Assembly (NCBI RefSeq): GCF_004803715.2
Contig: NZ_CP039383.2
Span: 2,790,001 to 2,854,000 of the forward strand
Direction of reading: 5' to 3'
DNA: 64,000 nucleotides
From: Luteimonas yindakuii
Lineage (GTDB): Bacteria > Pseudomonadota > Gammaproteobacteria > Xanthomonadales > Xanthomonadaceae
Shown here: one piece after another, positions 38,056 through 49,241 of the stretch
Position numbering within the stretch: position 1 is the stretch's first letter
Layout of the letters: every line of letters starts with the position of its first letter
Made by a program: the position numbers and the translations under genes
Notes under the pieces: generated by a model
Databases searched by the model: none
What the model was told of the DNA's origin: nothing
What the model saw: the letters and a program-made list of their open reading frames with translations, nothing else

Positions 38056-39339
38056 ATGCCCGACGCCGTGAACACCAGCAGCCACCATGTCGTCATCGTC
38101 GGCGGTGGCTTCGCCGGCCTGTGGGCCACGCGCGGCCTGGCATCGGCGCCGGTGCGCATCACCCTGGTCGATCGCGGCAACCACCACCTGTTCCAGCCGC
38201 TGCTCTACCAGGTGGCGACGGCCGGCCTGTCGGCGCCCGACATCGCCGCACCGCTGCGCCATATCCTGCGCACGCAGCGCAATGTCGAGGTGCGGATGGC
38301 CACCGTCACCGGCATCGACCGCAACACGCGCTGCATCGCGCTCGCCGATGGCAGCACGCTGGCCTACGACACGCTGCTGCTGGCCAGTGGTGCCACCCAT
38401 GCCTATTTCGGCAACGACCAGTGGGCGGCACACGCGCCCGGGCTGAAGACGCTCGAGGACGCGCTGATGCTGCGCCGCCGCCTGCTGCTGGCGTTCGAGC
38501 GGGCCGAGGCGGAACCGGATCCGGAGCGTCGCGCGGCGTGGCTCAGCTTCGCCATCGTCGGCGGCGGGCCGACCGGCGTGGAGCTGGCAGGCACGCTGGC
38601 GGAAATCGCGCGCCACACCCTGCGCGAGGAGTTCCGCAACATCGACCCGGCCAGCGCGCGGGTACGGCTGGTGGAAGCAGGCCCGCGGGTGCTGTCGGGG
38701 TTTCCGGAAGCGCTGTCGGCGAAGGCACGCCTGCAGCTGCAACGGCTCGGCGTCGAAGTGATGACGGGCATTCCCGTCACCCACATCGACGCCGCGGGCT
38801 TCCATCTCGGCGCGCGCGTGGTGCCGGCACGCACGGTGGTGTGGGCGGCCGGCGTGGCGGCCTCGCCGCTGGGCGGCATGCTCGACGTGGAGCTCGATCG
38901 CGCCGGCCGCGTACCCGTCACTGCCGACCTGTCGGTACCCGGCCACCCGGAGATCTTCGTTGCCGGCGACCTCGCCAGCGTGCAGCAGGACGGCCGCCCG
39001 GTGCCCGGCGTGGCGCCAGCGGCCAAGCAGATGGGCCGGCACGTGGCACGGGTGGTGCGCTCGCGCCTGGCCGGACGCGGCGCGGTCCCGGCGTTCCGCT
39101 ACCGCGATCTCGGCAACCTCGCCACCATCGGCCGGCGTGCGGCGGTGGCCGACCTCGGTCGCCTGCACCTGTCGGGCGCGCCAGCGTGGTGGTTCTGGCT
39201 GTGGGCGCACGTGTTCTTCCTGATCGGCTTCCGCAACCGCCTGTCGGTGCTGCTCAACTGGACCTGGGCGTACTGGACCTACCAGCGCGCCGCACGGATC
39301 ATCCTCGACCCGCCGGGCGCGGGATCCGATGAAGGTTGA
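38056..39339 (+). CDS. ndh: Type II NADH:quinone oxidoreductase (NDH-2-like)
   Basis: A 427-residue FAD flavoprotein that passes electrons from NADH to quinone without pumping protons, on the inner face of the membrane. The FAD-binding GGGFAG is at 16-21, the NADH-binding GGGPTG at 169-174, and the second FAD contact in FVAGDLASV. The quinone-site motif AAKQMGRHV is present. A C-terminal amphipathic/hydrophobic segment (WWFWLWAHVFFLIGFRNRL) anchors it. It follows copB by 118 bases and precedes the ZIP transporter. The family is certain; use of NADH rather than NADPH is inferred. Confidence 0.9.
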   Translation: MPDAVNTSSHHVVIVGGGFAGLWATRGLASAPVRITLVDRGNHHLFQPLLYQVATAGLSAPDIAAPLRHILRTQRNVEVRMATVTGIDRNTRCIALADGSTLAYDTLLLASGATHAYFGNDQWAAHAPGLKTLEDALMLRRRLLLAFERAEAEPDPERRAAWLSFAIVGGGPTGVELAGTLAEIARHTLREEFRNIDPASARVRLVEAGPRVLSGFPEALSAKARLQLQRLGVEVMTGIPVTHIDAAGFHLGARVVPARTVVWAAGVAASPLGGMLDVELDRAGRVPVTADLSVPGHPEIFVAGDLASVQQDGRPVPGVAPAAKQMGRHVARVVRSRLAGRGAVPAFRYRDLGNLATIGRRAAVADLGRLHLSGAPAWWFWLWAHVFFLIGFRNRLSVLLNWTWAYWTYQRAARIILDPPGAGSDEG

Positions 39340-39437
39340 AGGCGCCATCCGCTTGTCGCCAAGAGCGCGGCCGCTGACTACGATTGCAACGCAGTCGCGC
39401 GCATTCCTGCGCCCGCTGTAACGGGAACGCGCAGCGC

Positions 39438-40259
39438 ATGCTCGACATCCAGCTTTCCAACGTCCTGATCGCGCTTGCGGTCACCACCGCCGCGGGCCTC
39501 GCCACCGGCATCGGCGGCCTGCTGGTGTTCACCACCAGGGCACCGAACGCACGCCTGCTGGCGTTCGGGCTGGCGTTTGCCGGCGGCGCGATGGTGTTCG
39601 TCTCGCTGTCGGAAATCCTCAACAAGTCGATCCTGTCGTTCTCGCGCGCGTACGGCGACGACCTCGGCTTCACCTGCGCGATCCTCGCCTTCCTCGCCGG
39701 CCTGCTGATCATCATGGCCATCGATCACCTGGTGCCGAACCCGCACGAGAGCCTGGAAGCCGACGATCCCTTCTTCCGCGAGCACAACCGCGAGTACATC
39801 AAGCGCGTCGGGCTGCTGACCGCGATCGCAATCACCGCGCACAACTTTCCGGAAGGCCTGGCCACGTTCTTCGCCACCGTCGGCGATCCCGCCGTGGGCC
39901 TGCCGCTGGCGCTGGCGATCGCGATCCACAACATCCCCGAGGGCATCGCGATCGCGGTGCCGGTGTACTACACCACCAACAACAAGTCGCTGGCCTTCCT
40001 CGCCTCGCTGCTGTCGGGCATGGCCGAACCGGTGGGCGCGATCATCGGCTATGCGCTGCTCGCCCCGGTGATGTCGGAGGCGGTGTTCGGCGGCGTGTTC
40101 GGGGTGATCGCCGGGATCATGGTGTTCCTCGCGCTCGATGAACTGCTGCCGGCGGCCAAGCGCTACGCCAAGGGCCACGAGACCGTCTACGGCCTGGTGG
40201 CGGGCATGTCCGCGCTGGCGCTGAGCCTGGTGCTGTTCAAATGGGGCACGTCGCCGTAA
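39438..40259 (+). CDS. zupT: ZIP-family metal transporter ZupT
   Basis: A 273-residue inner-membrane divalent metal importer (Zn2+, also Fe2+ and Mn2+ in E. coli ZupT). Eight hydrophobic helices are predicted, with the metal-site motifs HNFPEG (135-140) and HNIPEG (164-169). A charged loop with extra His/Glu (NPHESLEADDPFFREHNREY) lies before helix 4. The start at 39438 matches the family N-terminus. A bidirectional terminator separates it from rpoH. Confidence 0.92.
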   Translation: MLDIQLSNVLIALAVTTAAGLATGIGGLLVFTTRAPNARLLAFGLAFAGGAMVFVSLSEILNKSILSFSRAYGDDLGFTCAILAFLAGLLIIMAIDHLVPNPHESLEADDPFFREHNREYIKRVGLLTAIAITAHNFPEGLATFFATVGDPAVGLPLALAIAIHNIPEGIAIAVPVYYTTNNKSLAFLASLLSGMAEPVGAIIGYALLAPVMSEAVFGGVFGVIAGIMVFLALDELLPAAKRYAKGHETVYGLVAGMSALALSLVLFKWGTSP

Positions 40260-40281
40260 GCGGCGCGCCGGGACCACACGC

Positions 40282-40309
40282 AAAAGGCCCGGATCACTCC
40301 GGGCCTTTT
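40282..40309. terminator. Bidirectional terminator between zupT and rpoH
   Basis: A perfect 12-bp stem (AAAAGGCCCGGA / TCCGGGCCTTTT) with a TCAC loop carries A- and T-tracts at its ends and serves both convergent genes. Confidence 0.92.
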
Positions 40310-40329
40310 GCTGTCGCCGATGGCGCGGC

Positions 40330-41208
<879 letters not shown>

Positions 41209-41389
41209 GGACCTCATGTTAGCAGTCGAACTATTGGACTGCCGGGTACAGAAAAAGTTCCTCTGTTGCGCCCGTGGAACGGCAGCATCGGATCAACAGG
41301 GGGTGTTACCTGAGCCATGATCCTACCCGCCCCGGCCTCAACAGCACGTGGACAGCAAACCCCACCGGCGGCGCCGGTGCAGGCGGCGG

Positions 41390-42148
41390 TCAGATACCGC
41401 CGGGCTCAAGGGCGGACCGCGGTGGCAGGCGCCAGTCGATCTCCCCCAGCCCACGCCGGCGCAGGTAGTCGTTGGTGGCGGAGAAGTGCCCGCAGCCGTT
41501 GAAGCCGCGATGCGCCGACAGCGGCGACGGGTGGGTGCTGCGCAGCACCTTGTGCCTGCGCGGGTCGATCACCCGCCCCTTGGCCTGGGCATAGCTGCCC
41601 CACAGCAGGAACACCAGCCCGTCGCGTTCGTGGTTCAGCATTTCCACTACGTGGTCGGTGAAGCCTTCCCAGCCCCGTCCCTGGTGTGCGCCGGCCTTGC
41701 CGTGCTCGACGGTCAGCACCGCGTTGAGCAGCAGGACCCCACGCTGGGCCCAGGGCAGCAGGTAGCCGTGGTCGGGCCGCGGCAGGCCGAGGTCGCGCTC
41801 GATTTCCTTGAACATGTTGAGCAGCGACGGCGGTACCGGGACGCCCGGGGGCACCGAGAACGCCAGCCCGTGCGACTGGCCGGGGCCGTGATACGGGTCC
41901 TGGCCGAGGACGACCACCTTCACCGCATCGAAGGGCGTCGCATTGAAGGCGGCGAAGATCCGCGGGCCCGGCGGATAGATCGCCGCGCCTGCCGCAGTGC
42001 GTTCGCGCAGGAAGGCCGACAGCGCCCGCATCTCCTCGCGCAGCAGGTAATCACCGATCCGGGCCTTCCACGACGGTTCCAGACGGATGCGGGCGTCCGC
42101 CTCCCCGTCGGGCGTGCCGCCGTTGTCCGTCGGTGTCGGGTCCGTCAT
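41390..42148 (-). CDS. ung: Uracil-DNA glycosylase, family 1
   Basis: A 252-residue base-excision repair enzyme that removes uracil from DNA. The water-activating GQDPYH motif is at 82-87 (D84), the uracil-binding and intercalation loop [11 protein letters not shown] and the strand [10 protein letters not shown] are intact. E. coli Ung is 229 residues; the extra length is an N-terminal Asp/Gly/Pro-rich tail. The gene begins 5 bases after the response-regulator stop, so it belongs to the ftsEX run. Confidence 0.97.
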   Translation of the reverse strand: MTDPTPTDNGGTPDGEADARIRLEPSWKARIGDYLLREEMRALSAFLRERTAAGAAIYPPGPRIFAAFNATPFDAVKVVVLGQDPYHGPGQSHGLAFSVPPGVPVPPSLLNMFKEIERDLGLPRPDHGYLLPWAQRGVLLLNAVLTVEHGKAGAHQGRGWEGFTDHVVEMLNHERDGLVFLLWGSYAQAKGRVIDPRRHKVLRSTHPSPLSAHRGFNGCGHFSATNDYLRRRGLGEIDWRLPPRSALEPGGI

Positions 42149-42153
42149 CGGAT

Positions 42154-43032
42154 TCAGCCGGCGGCCGGCGCAGGCGCCCCGGTCGCGTCCTGCGTCGCGA
42201 CGCCCAGCCGCGCCAGGCGCAACTGGAACAGCGCCTTGGTGACCAGCAGGCGTTCCTCGATGGGCTTGAGCACCAGGTCGTTGGCGCCATCGCGCAGCAG
42301 CGCCATCTGGTTGACCCGGTTGTCGTCGCCGGTCATCACCAGCACCGGCAGCCGGCGCTTGCCGTAGCCGAGTTCGCCACGCACGGCCTGCAGCAGGTCG
42401 CGACCGCTCAGCTCGCCCTTGAGGTAGACGTCGGTCAGCAGCAGGTCGGCACCGGGTGCGTCGGCGCCATCGCGTCGCTCGCGCAGCCATTCGATGGCTT
42501 CCTCGGCGCTGATCATGTGGATCACTTCCATGCCATGCGACTGCAGCATGCGGCGGGTGGCGAGCGCGACGGTGCGGCTGTCCTCCACATACAGCACGCG
42601 TGCGCCGGGGATCGCCTGCGGCATCACATAGCCGCGCACGAAGGTTGCCAGCGCCTGGTGGCCTTCGCCCTTGTCGAAGTAGTCGGTGACGTCCTCGGTG
42701 AAGCGGCGGCGCTCCAGGTGCGCCTGCGCTTCCGCCGAGACCACGATCACCGGCACGTATTTCTGTCCCGCGGTTTCGCGCACCGCGCGCGCCAGCTGCT
42801 GGCCATCGCCGTCGGGCAGCACCAGCGAGGTGGTGACGAGATCCACCGGCGCGGCGGCCAGCGCCTCGCGCGCCTCGGCGAGGCCGGCGCAGGCGACCAC
42901 GTCGACGTTGGGCACCTCCTGCCGCAGCACGTCGCCGATCAGGCGACGCACCAGCTTTGAACCGTCGACCACCATGATCCGCGGCGATTCGCTCACCAGG
43001 TGGCGCAGGTCGGGCGCGGCGGGGTGGCTCAT
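42154..43032 (-). CDS. Tandem receiver-domain protein, first receiver degenerate
   Basis: A 292-residue protein of two receiver domains with no DNA-binding or enzymatic output. The first (about 17-130) lacks the phospho-acceptor: the position is S69 in [14 protein letters not shown], and the acidic pair is reduced to VVDGS. The second (about 145-265) looks functional: E150/D151, D201 ([10 protein letters not shown]), T234 (VMTGDD) and K256 (LVLKPIE). Its gene starts 1 base after ftsX and runs directly into ung. It could link division or surface signalling to the operon; no role is known. Confidence 0.85.
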   Translation of the reverse strand: MSHPAAPDLRHLVSESPRIMVVDGSKLVRRLIGDVLRQEVPNVDVVACAGLAEAREALAAAPVDLVTTSLVLPDGDGQQLARAVRETAGQKYVPVIVVSAEAQAHLERRRFTEDVTDYFDKGEGHQALATFVRGYVMPQAIPGARVLYVEDSRTVALATRRMLQSHGMEVIHMISAEEAIEWLRERRDGADAPGADLLLTDVYLKGELSGRDLLQAVRGELGYGKRRLPVLVMTGDDNRVNQMALLRDGANDLVLKPIEERLLVTKALFQLRLARLGVATQDATGAPAPAAG

Positions 43033-43033
43033 C

Positions 43034-43987
43034 TCAGGCCTCCGTGGGTCGGGTCTGTCGCAGATAGTGGCCGGTCACGACACCGGCACCGAGCCAGCCC
43101 AGCAGCGCGGCGCCGGCCACGACCGCGAGCGATTGCGGGAGGCCGAAGCCGTGCAGGGCGAAGCCGCTGCCGTAGCCCGCGACCAGTTCCGCCAGCGGTG
43201 CCTGCAGCGCCAGCCCGGCCAGTGCCAACAGGCCAAGCGCGAGTGCGCCGGCGGCGAGTCCGTACCACGCACCCTGGTAGAGGAACGGCCGGCGGATGAA
43301 GCCATCGGTGGCGCCCAGCAACTGCAGCACGGCGATTTCCTCGCGCCGCGACTGGATGTCCAGGCGCACGGTATTGCCCACCACCAGCAGCGCGCCGATG
43401 CCCAGCAGCGCCGCCAGCACCCAGGCCACGCGCGCGGCGAAGCGCATCCACGCATCCAGCCGCTGCCGCCAGGCGGCGTCGTGCACGACCAGCTCGGCTT
43501 CGGGCAACGCGCCCAGCGCCGCGGCGAGCGTTGCATTGTCCATCGCAGGCACCACCACCAGCACCGCCGGAAGCGGATTGGCGTCCAGACCGCCGAGACC
43601 GTCGATGGCGTCGCCAAGGCCGCCGCGGGTGCGCAGTTCCTCCAGGCCCTGCTCGGGCGTGCGCAACTCCACTGTCGCCACGTCGGCGCGCGCGGCGATG
43701 TCGCGCTCCAGCGCCTGCAGGCGTTCGGCACTAGTGTCCATGGCGAGGAACACGCTGATTTCCTGCGACTGCTGCACGCTGCCCGACAGCCGCGCCACGT
43801 TGCCCAGCACCAGCAGCAGGCCCAGCGGCAACGCCAGCGCCACCGCCATCACGCCGATGGTGAGCGCAGTGGCCCACGGACGGCGCAGCAGGCGCCCGAG
43901 GCCCGAGACCACGCTGTAGGCGTGGTGGTCGATCCAGGTGCCGAAGCCCGACTGCGACTTCGCGGGCTTCGCGGCCGGTTCACTCAT
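43034..43987 (-). CDS. ftsX: Cell division protein FtsX
   Basis: A 317-residue inner-membrane ABC permease subunit. Four TM segments flank a periplasmic domain (about 65-175) that in E. coli recruits EnvC to control septal amidases. The cytoplasmic N-terminus (GTWIDHHAYSVVSGLGRLLRRPWATALT) is typical. It overlaps ftsE by 8 bases, indicating translational coupling. Confidence 0.94.
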   Translation of the reverse strand: MSEPAAKPAKSQSGFGTWIDHHAYSVVSGLGRLLRRPWATALTIGVMAVALALPLGLLLVLGNVARLSGSVQQSQEISVFLAMDTSAERLQALERDIAARADVATVELRTPEQGLEELRTRGGLGDAIDGLGGLDANPLPAVLVVVPAMDNATLAAALGALPEAELVVHDAAWRQRLDAWMRFAARVAWVLAALLGIGALLVVGNTVRLDIQSRREEIAVLQLLGATDGFIRRPFLYQGAWYGLAAGALALGLLALAGLALQAPLAELVAGYGSGFALHGFGLPQSLAVVAGAALLGWLGAGVVTGHYLRQTRPTEA

Positions 43988-44669
43988 CGGCGAGTTCCTC
44001 GGGCCTGATGTCGTCCACCAGCCGCCCCTGGTCGAGCACCAGCACGCGCTTGCGCATGCGCCGCACCAGCGCGAGATCGTGGCTTGCCACCAGCACGCTG
44101 GTGCCGCGTGCGGGTAGGGTTTCGAACAGGGTCATGATCTCCGCCGACAGGGTGGGATCGAGATTGCCGGTGGGCTCGTCGGCCACCAGCAGCCGGGGCT
44201 CGCCGACGATCGCGCGGGCGATGCCGACGCGCTGCTGCTCGCCGGCCGACAACTGCGTCGGCAGTGCGCGTTCGCGTTCGCCCAGGCCCAGGCGCTCGAG
44301 CGCGCTGCGCACGCGGCGGGCGATGTCCGCCCGGCGCAGGCCGCGCAGGATCAACGGCAACGCCACGTTCTCGGCGACGGTGCGGTCCGCCAGCAAGCGA
44401 TGGTCCTGGAACACCACGCCGACATCGCGCCGGTGCAGCGCGACCTTGCGGCCGTGCACCCGCAGCAGGTTGCGCTCGGCGAACAGCACCGCGCCGCGGC
44501 TGGGCCGTTCCGACAGGTGCACGAGTTTCAGCAGCGTGCTCTTGCCGGCGCCCGAATGGCCGGTGACGAACAGCATTTCGCCTTCGCCGACGTCGAAGCT
44601 GACATCGGCCAGCGCGACATGGCCGCCGGAATACTGCTTGCTGACGTTGTCGAATCGAAGGACGCCCAT
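43980..44669 (-). CDS. ftsE: Cell division ATP-binding protein FtsE
   Basis: A 229-residue ABC ATPase that partners FtsX at the divisome. Walker A GHSGAGKS (37-44), Q-loop VVFQDHRLL, signature LSAGEQ (140-145), Walker B LLVADE (160-165) and switch His (VASHD) are all present. It is the first gene of the leftward run ftsE-ftsX-receiver-ung. A terminator hairpin separates it from rhlB upstream. Confidence 0.96.
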   Translation of the reverse strand: MGVLRFDNVSKQYSGGHVALADVSFDVGEGEMLFVTGHSGAGKSTLLKLVHLSERPSRGAVLFAERNLLRVHGRKVALHRRDVGVVFQDHRLLADRTVAENVALPLILRGLRRADIARRVRSALERLGLGERERALPTQLSAGEQQRVGIARAIVGEPRLLVADEPTGNLDPTLSAEIMTLFETLPARGTSVLVASHDLALVRRMRKRVLVLDQGRLVDDIRPEELADE

Positions 44670-44737
44670 GGCGGTCGATTATGCCCGCAACGCCTGTGCA
44701 CGTCCGTCGTGCGCACCACCGTCAATAGCCGCAAACG

Positions 44738-44766
44738 ACGACGGCCCGGACATGCCGGGCCGTCGT
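44738..44766 (-). terminator. Terminator after rhlB
   Basis: A perfect 12-bp stem (ACGACGGCCCGG / CCGGGCCGTCGT) with a 5-base loop, followed on the minus strand by GTTTG, 16 bases past the rhlB stop. Confidence 0.7.
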
Positions 44767-44781
44767 GATCCGCCGTGTCGC

Positions 44782-46641
44782 TCAGCGGGCGTCGGTGGAA
44801 CCGCCAACCAGACGCTTCAGGCCGCGTCCGATGCGCGACAGCAGTGACGGCGACGGCTGGGTGGACGCAGGTGCCGGGCGCGCAGCGGCAGGAGCCGCCG
44901 CGCTGTCCCGCGGGGCACGTGGCGTTGCGGACGACGCCGCGCTCTCGCGTGGTGCCCGCGGCGCGCGTGTCGCGCCACCTTCCGTACCACCCTGGCGCGG
45001 CGGTCGCGGACCGCGCGCTGCAGCGGTGCCGGCCTCGCCGGTCGCCGGTGCCGCCGCCTGCGCGGAAGCGCCTGCGGCATCCCCGTCCTTGCGCGGGCCA
45101 CGGCGGCGGCGACGCTTGCGCGCCGGTGCCGCGGCATCACCCGCATTGGCCGGTGCGCCCTCGGCCGTGACGACCGCAGCAGCTGCGCCACCATTGGTGA
45201 CGGCTGCAGGTGCCGCGTCCGGCGACGCCGCGACATGGGCGTCGTCGCTGCTGCGCGGACCACGACGCTCGCCCGACCCGGCTGCGCCCGACGAACCACG
45301 CCCACCGTTGCTGCGGCGGCCGGCGCCTGCGCCACCCGTTCCGCCCTTGCGCGGCCCGCCGCGGCGGGCATCGTCGGCGGCGCGCTGCTCGCGCGCCTCG
45401 CGGAAGATCTCGCCGATGCTCTCGCCCTCTTCCGCCTGCAACTCGACGCCTTCGCGCGGCTTGCGCGGCAGCGCGGTCAGCAGCTCGGCGGTGACCGGCT
45501 CCAGCGGCAGCTTCTGCTCGATGAAGGCCTCGATGTCGGGCAGCGACATCGCATAGCGCTCGCAGGCGAAGCTGATCGCGTCACCTTCGGCCCCCAGGCG
45601 TGCGGTGCGGCCGATGCGGTGGACGTAGTCCTCGGCATCGAACGGCAGGTCGTAGTTGTAGACGTGGCTGACGCCGTCGATATGCAGGCCACGCGCGGCG
45701 ACGTCGGTGGCCACCAGGATCTCGAGCTGGCCGGCCTGGAACTTCTTCAGCAGCGACTCGCGCTTCTTCTGCGGCACGTCGCCCGACAGCACGCCGACGC
45801 GGTAGCCGGCCTTTTCCAGCGAACGCGCCACCCGCTCGACGAATGCCTTGGTGTTGACGAACACCATCGTGCGCGCGCCTTCGCTGCGCGACAGCAGGCC
45901 CAGCAGCAGCGGGATCTTCTCCTCGTCCGAGGGGTAGTACACCTTCTGGCGCACCTTCGCCGCGGTGATGAACTCGCTCTCGACGACGATCTTCTCGGGC
46001 TCATTCATGTGCTCGTAGGCGAGCTCGAGCACGCGGTGCGACAGCGTCGCCGAGAACAGCAGCGTCTGCCGCTCGGTGCGGATCGGCATGCGCCGCAGCA
46101 GGAAGCGGATGTCCTTGATGAAGCCGAGGTCGAACATGCGGTCGGCCTCGTCGAGCACGCACATCTCGCAGGCATGCAGGGACACGACCTTGTGCTGCTT
46201 GACGTAGTCGATCAGGCGGCCGGGCGTGGCGATGATGACGTCGGCGCCGTCCTGGAGCTGCTGGCGCTGCTTGTCATAGTCGACGCCGCCGTAGACCAGG
46301 GCGAACTTCAGCCCGAGGTCGAGCTTCATCGCATCCTTGTGGATCTGGATGGCGAGCTCGCGGGTCGGCGCCAGGATCAGCGCGCGCGGATCCTCGGGCT
46401 TGCGGTCGGCCAGCGCCGGGCGCTTGAGCAGGCGGTCGATCACCGCGACCAGGAAGGCGAGGGTCTTGCCGGTGCCCGTCTGCGCCTGGCCAGCCACGTC
46501 GCGTCCATTGAGCGCGAGCGGCAGGGTCAATGCCTGGATCGGGGTGCAGCGGAGGAATCCGGCGGCTTCGAGGCCGGCCAGCAACTGCGGATGCAGGTCG
46601 AATTCCGAAAAGGTGATGTCGGTAAGAGGCTTGTCGCTCAT
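44782..46641 (-). CDS. rhlB: DEAD-box RNA helicase RhlB with long basic tail
   Basis: A 619-residue ATP-dependent RNA helicase. The core (1-400) has AQTGTGKT (53-60), DEAD (164-167), SAT and [10 protein letters not shown]. RhlB normally works with RNase E in mRNA decay. The C-terminal part (about 430-619) is a low-complexity Ala/Gly/Arg/Pro tail with [12 protein letters not shown] and [13 protein letters not shown] repeats, likely disordered and RNA-binding, much longer than in E. coli RhlB (421 residues). It is divergent from trxA, as rhlB is from trxA in E. coli. Confidence 0.92.
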   Translation of the reverse strand: MSDKPLTDITFSEFDLHPQLLAGLEAAGFLRCTPIQALTLPLALNGRDVAGQAQTGTGKTLAFLVAVIDRLLKRPALADRKPEDPRALILAPTRELAIQIHKDAMKLDLGLKFALVYGGVDYDKQRQQLQDGADVIIATPGRLIDYVKQHKVVSLHACEMCVLDEADRMFDLGFIKDIRFLLRRMPIRTERQTLLFSATLSHRVLELAYEHMNEPEKIVVESEFITAAKVRQKVYYPSDEEKIPLLLGLLSRSEGARTMVFVNTKAFVERVARSLEKAGYRVGVLSGDVPQKKRESLLKKFQAGQLEILVATDVAARGLHIDGVSHVYNYDLPFDAEDYVHRIGRTARLGAEGDAISFACERYAMSLPDIEAFIEQKLPLEPVTAELLTALPRKPREGVELQAEEGESIGEIFREAREQRAADDARRGGPRKGGTGGAGAGRRSNGGRGSSGAAGSGERRGPRSSDDAHVAASPDAAPAAVTNGGAAAAVVTAEGAPANAGDAAAPARKRRRRRGPRKDGDAAGASAQAAAPATGEAGTAAARGPRPPRQGGTEGGATRAPRAPRESAASSATPRAPRDSAAAPAAARPAPASTQPSPSLLSRIGRGLKRLVGGSTDAR

Positions 46642-46883
46642 GCGTTGGGAGTGCTCGATGTGGCTGGGCTCGCCGCTTGCGTGCGGCGGGGATGCGCTTG
46701 CGCGGGGGAGACCCGCGTCGCAGACTGCCGGCCGGAGGAAGGGCGCCGCTGTGGGCCCTGGACGGTCGGGCCTCGATCAGGCCTTGACAGCCGGCCTTGG
46801 TTTTTGGCCGGAAGCACCCAAGTCTAGCATCCATGCGGGTTGCGCGGCCGTGCGCCCTGCCCCGATCCTTTCAGGAGAATCCA

Positions 46884-47210
46884 GTGAGCGACAAGGTCAT
46901 CCACGCCGGCGATGCCGATTTCGAAACCACCGTGCTGCAGTCCGACGAACCCGTGCTCGTCGATTTCTGGGCGCCGTGGTGCGGCCCGTGCCGGATTATC
47001 GCGCCGGCCCTCGACGAGCTGGCCGAGAGCTACGCCGGCCGCGCCAAGGTGGTGAAGGTCGACATCGACCAGCACCAGGCAACCGCGCTGAAGTACCACG
47101 TGCGCTCGATCCCGATGCTGCTGCTGTTCAAGGGCGGCCAGGTGCAGGCCACCCAGATCGGCGCGGTGGGCAAGGCCCAGCTCGCGCAGATGATCGACAA
47201 GGCACTCTGA
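46884..47210 (+). CDS. trxA: Thioredoxin 1
   Basis: A 108-residue cytoplasmic thiol-disulfide reductase with WCGPC at 32-36 and the cis-Pro loop SIPMLLLF, the exact length of E. coli TrxA. It uses a GTG start at 46884 with AGGAG 6 bases upstream. It lies directly upstream of rho, the same order as in E. coli (rhlB-trxA-rho). Confidence 0.97.
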   Translation: MSDKVIHAGDADFETTVLQSDEPVLVDFWAPWCGPCRIIAPALDELAESYAGRAKVVKVDIDQHQATALKYHVRSIPMLLLFKGGQVQATQIGAVGKAQLAQMIDKAL

Positions 47211-47318
47211 TCCACCCATGGCGCCCCGCCGGGCGCCTTCGATGCGGCCAGCAAGGTCGCTTGCCGCGCGACCGTGGCGGTGCTAGTTTTGACCGATCCG
47301 GCGTGGAGTACCGCGCCG

Positions 47319-47361
47319 CACCCTTCTGAAGGTTCCCCTTCCATCCCTCGCCCGCATCCCA
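47319..47361 (+). promoter_or_regulatory. C-rich, G-poor rho leader (candidate rut site)
   Basis: The 182-base leader between trxA and rho contains a C-rich, G-poor stretch (ACCCTTCTGAAGGTTCCCC and downstream) of the type bound by Rho. In E. coli rho is autoregulated through such a leader; here this is inference. Confidence 0.4.
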
Positions 47362-47392
47362 GCGGGCGCTCGCAGCAGCGAGGAATTCGCAC

Positions 47393-49162
47393 TTGTCCGA
47401 GAACACCCCCGACGCCGGCCAGCCCGGCGACTCCGGCGACACCGCCGAAAAGCGCGTGCGCAAGCCGCGTGCCCCACGTGCACCCCGCGCCGCCAAGGCC
47501 GACGGCGACACTCCCGTGCAGCAGGCGCTGCCGGTGGATGCGCCGGCCCCATCTGCGCCCTCGGCGCCGAGCGCTCCGGCATCCACGCCGTCCGAACCTT
47601 CCGCGCCCACGCACAACGCCCAGCCCGGCAATGGCGGCAATGGCGGCGGCGGGCGTGACCAGGACGGCCAGGACAACCGCGGGCAAGGCCAGCAGCAGGG
47701 CCAGGGCCAGGACCAGAATCAGGGTCAGAACCAGGGCCAGGGTCAGGGCCAGGGCAACAATCGTCGCGACCGTTTCCGCAACCGCCGTGACCGCCAGCGT
47801 GGCGACCGCTTCCGCGACGACGGCCTGCCGCAGGAAAGCGGCAACGAGCAGCAGCAGGCGCACCGCATGCCGCCGCCGAACATCCCGGAAGGCTTCCCGC
47901 AGTACTCGCTGGGCGACCTCAAGCGGATGCCGGCGCACAAGCTGCTCGACATCGCCGAACAGCTCAACATCCACGAAGGTGTCGCCCGCGCCCGCAAGCA
48001 GGACGTCATCTTCGCCCTGCTCAAGGTGCTCACCCGCACCAGCGAGGGCGTGCAGGCCGACGGCGTGCTGGAAATCCTGCCCGACGGCTTCGGCTTCCTG
48101 CGCGGCGCCGAGGCGAGCTATCTCGCCGGCCCGGACGACACGTACATTTCGCCCAGCCAGATCCGCCGCTTCAACCTGCGCACCGGCGACCACCTGAGTG
48201 GCCGCATCCGCTGGCCCAAGGACGGCGAGCGCTACTTCGCGCTCAACGTGGTCGACACCATCAACGGCGAGCCGCCGGAAGCCAGCAAGGGCAAGGTGCT
48301 GTTCGAGAACCTGACCCCGCTGTTCCCGCGCAAGCGCTTCAGGCTCGAGCGCGGCGACGGCTCCACCGAGGACATCACCGGCCGCATCCTCGACCTGATG
48401 GCCCCGCAGGGCAAGGGCCAGCGCGCCCTGATCGTCTCGCCGCCCAAGGCGGGCAAGACGATGATGATGCAGCAGATCGCCACGGCCATCACCACCAACC
48501 ATCCCGAAGTGCACATGATCGTGCTGCTGGTGGACGAGCGTCCGGAAGAAGTGACCGAGATGCAGCGCACCGTGCGCGGCGAGGTCGTTTCCTCGACGTT
48601 CGACGAGCCGGCCGCGCGCCACGTGCAGGTCGCCGAAATGGTGATCGAGCGCGCCAAGCGCCTGGTCGAGCACAAGCGTGACGTGGTGATCCTGCTCGAC
48701 TCGATCACCCGCCTGGCGCGTGCCTACAACAACGTCGTGCCGTCGTCGGGCAAGGTGCTCACCGGTGGCGTGGACGCGAACGCGCTGCATCGTCCGAAGC
48801 GCTTCTTCGGCGCCGCGCGCAACGTCGAGGAAGGCGGTTCGCTGACGATCATCGCCACCGCGCTGGTCGATACCGGCAGCGCGATGGACAAGGTGATCTA
48901 CGAGGAGTTCAAGGGCACCGGCAACTCCGAGATCCACCTGGATCGCCGCATCACCGAGAAGCGCGTGTACCCGGCGATCAACGTCAACCAGTCGGGCACC
49001 CGCCGCGAGGACTACCTGATCGAGCCGGAGCTGCTGCAGAAGATCTGGATCCTGCGCAAGCTGCTGCACCCGATGGACGAGATCGCGGCGATGGAGTTCC
49101 TGCTCGACAAGATGAAGACCACCAAGTCCAACGACGAGTTCTTCTCTTCGATGAAGCGCTGA
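47393..49162 (+). CDS. rho: Transcription termination factor Rho with N-terminal Gln/Gly-rich extension
   Basis: A 589-residue hexameric RNA-dependent ATPase that ends transcription. The Rho N-domain begins near residue 170 ([19 protein letters not shown]), the RNA-binding cold-shock fold includes DGFGFLRG, and Walker A ([11 protein letters not shown]) is at about 349-359, followed by the Q- and R-loops. E. coli Rho has 419 residues; the extra 170 N-terminal residues are Pro/Ala-rich, then Gln/Gly/Asn/Asp-rich ([14 protein letters not shown]), then Arg-rich, probably disordered. The start is TTG at 47393 with GAGGAA about 8 bases upstream. A bidirectional terminator follows. Confidence 0.95.
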   Translation: MSENTPDAGQPGDSGDTAEKRVRKPRAPRAPRAAKADGDTPVQQALPVDAPAPSAPSAPSAPASTPSEPSAPTHNAQPGNGGNGGGGRDQDGQDNRGQGQQQGQGQDQNQGQNQGQGQGQGNNRRDRFRNRRDRQRGDRFRDDGLPQESGNEQQQAHRMPPPNIPEGFPQYSLGDLKRMPAHKLLDIAEQLNIHEGVARARKQDVIFALLKVLTRTSEGVQADGVLEILPDGFGFLRGAEASYLAGPDDTYISPSQIRRFNLRTGDHLSGRIRWPKDGERYFALNVVDTINGEPPEASKGKVLFENLTPLFPRKRFRLERGDGSTEDITGRILDLMAPQGKGQRALIVSPPKAGKTMMMQQIATAITTNHPEVHMIVLLVDERPEEVTEMQRTVRGEVVSSTFDEPAARHVQVAEMVIERAKRLVEHKRDVVILLDSITRLARAYNNVVPSSGKVLTGGVDANALHRPKRFFGAARNVEEGGSLTIIATALVDTGSAMDKVIYEEFKGTGNSEIHLDRRITEKRVYPAINVNQSGTRREDYLIEPELLQKIWILRKLLHPMDEIAAMEFLLDKMKTTKSNDEFFSSMKR

Positions 49163-49184
49163 TCCGGCAACGGATGCAGCAACG

Positions 49185-49211
49185 AAAAGCCCCGCGTCCG
49201 CGGGGCTTTTT
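49185..49211. terminator. Bidirectional terminator after rho
   Basis: A 12-bp stem (AAAAGCCCCGCG / CGCGGGGCTTTT) with a 2-base loop and a T-run ends both rho and the convergent TonB-like gene. Confidence 0.92.
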
Positions 49212-49241
49212 CGTATCCGGCGAAGACCGGTCTCGCGCCGG

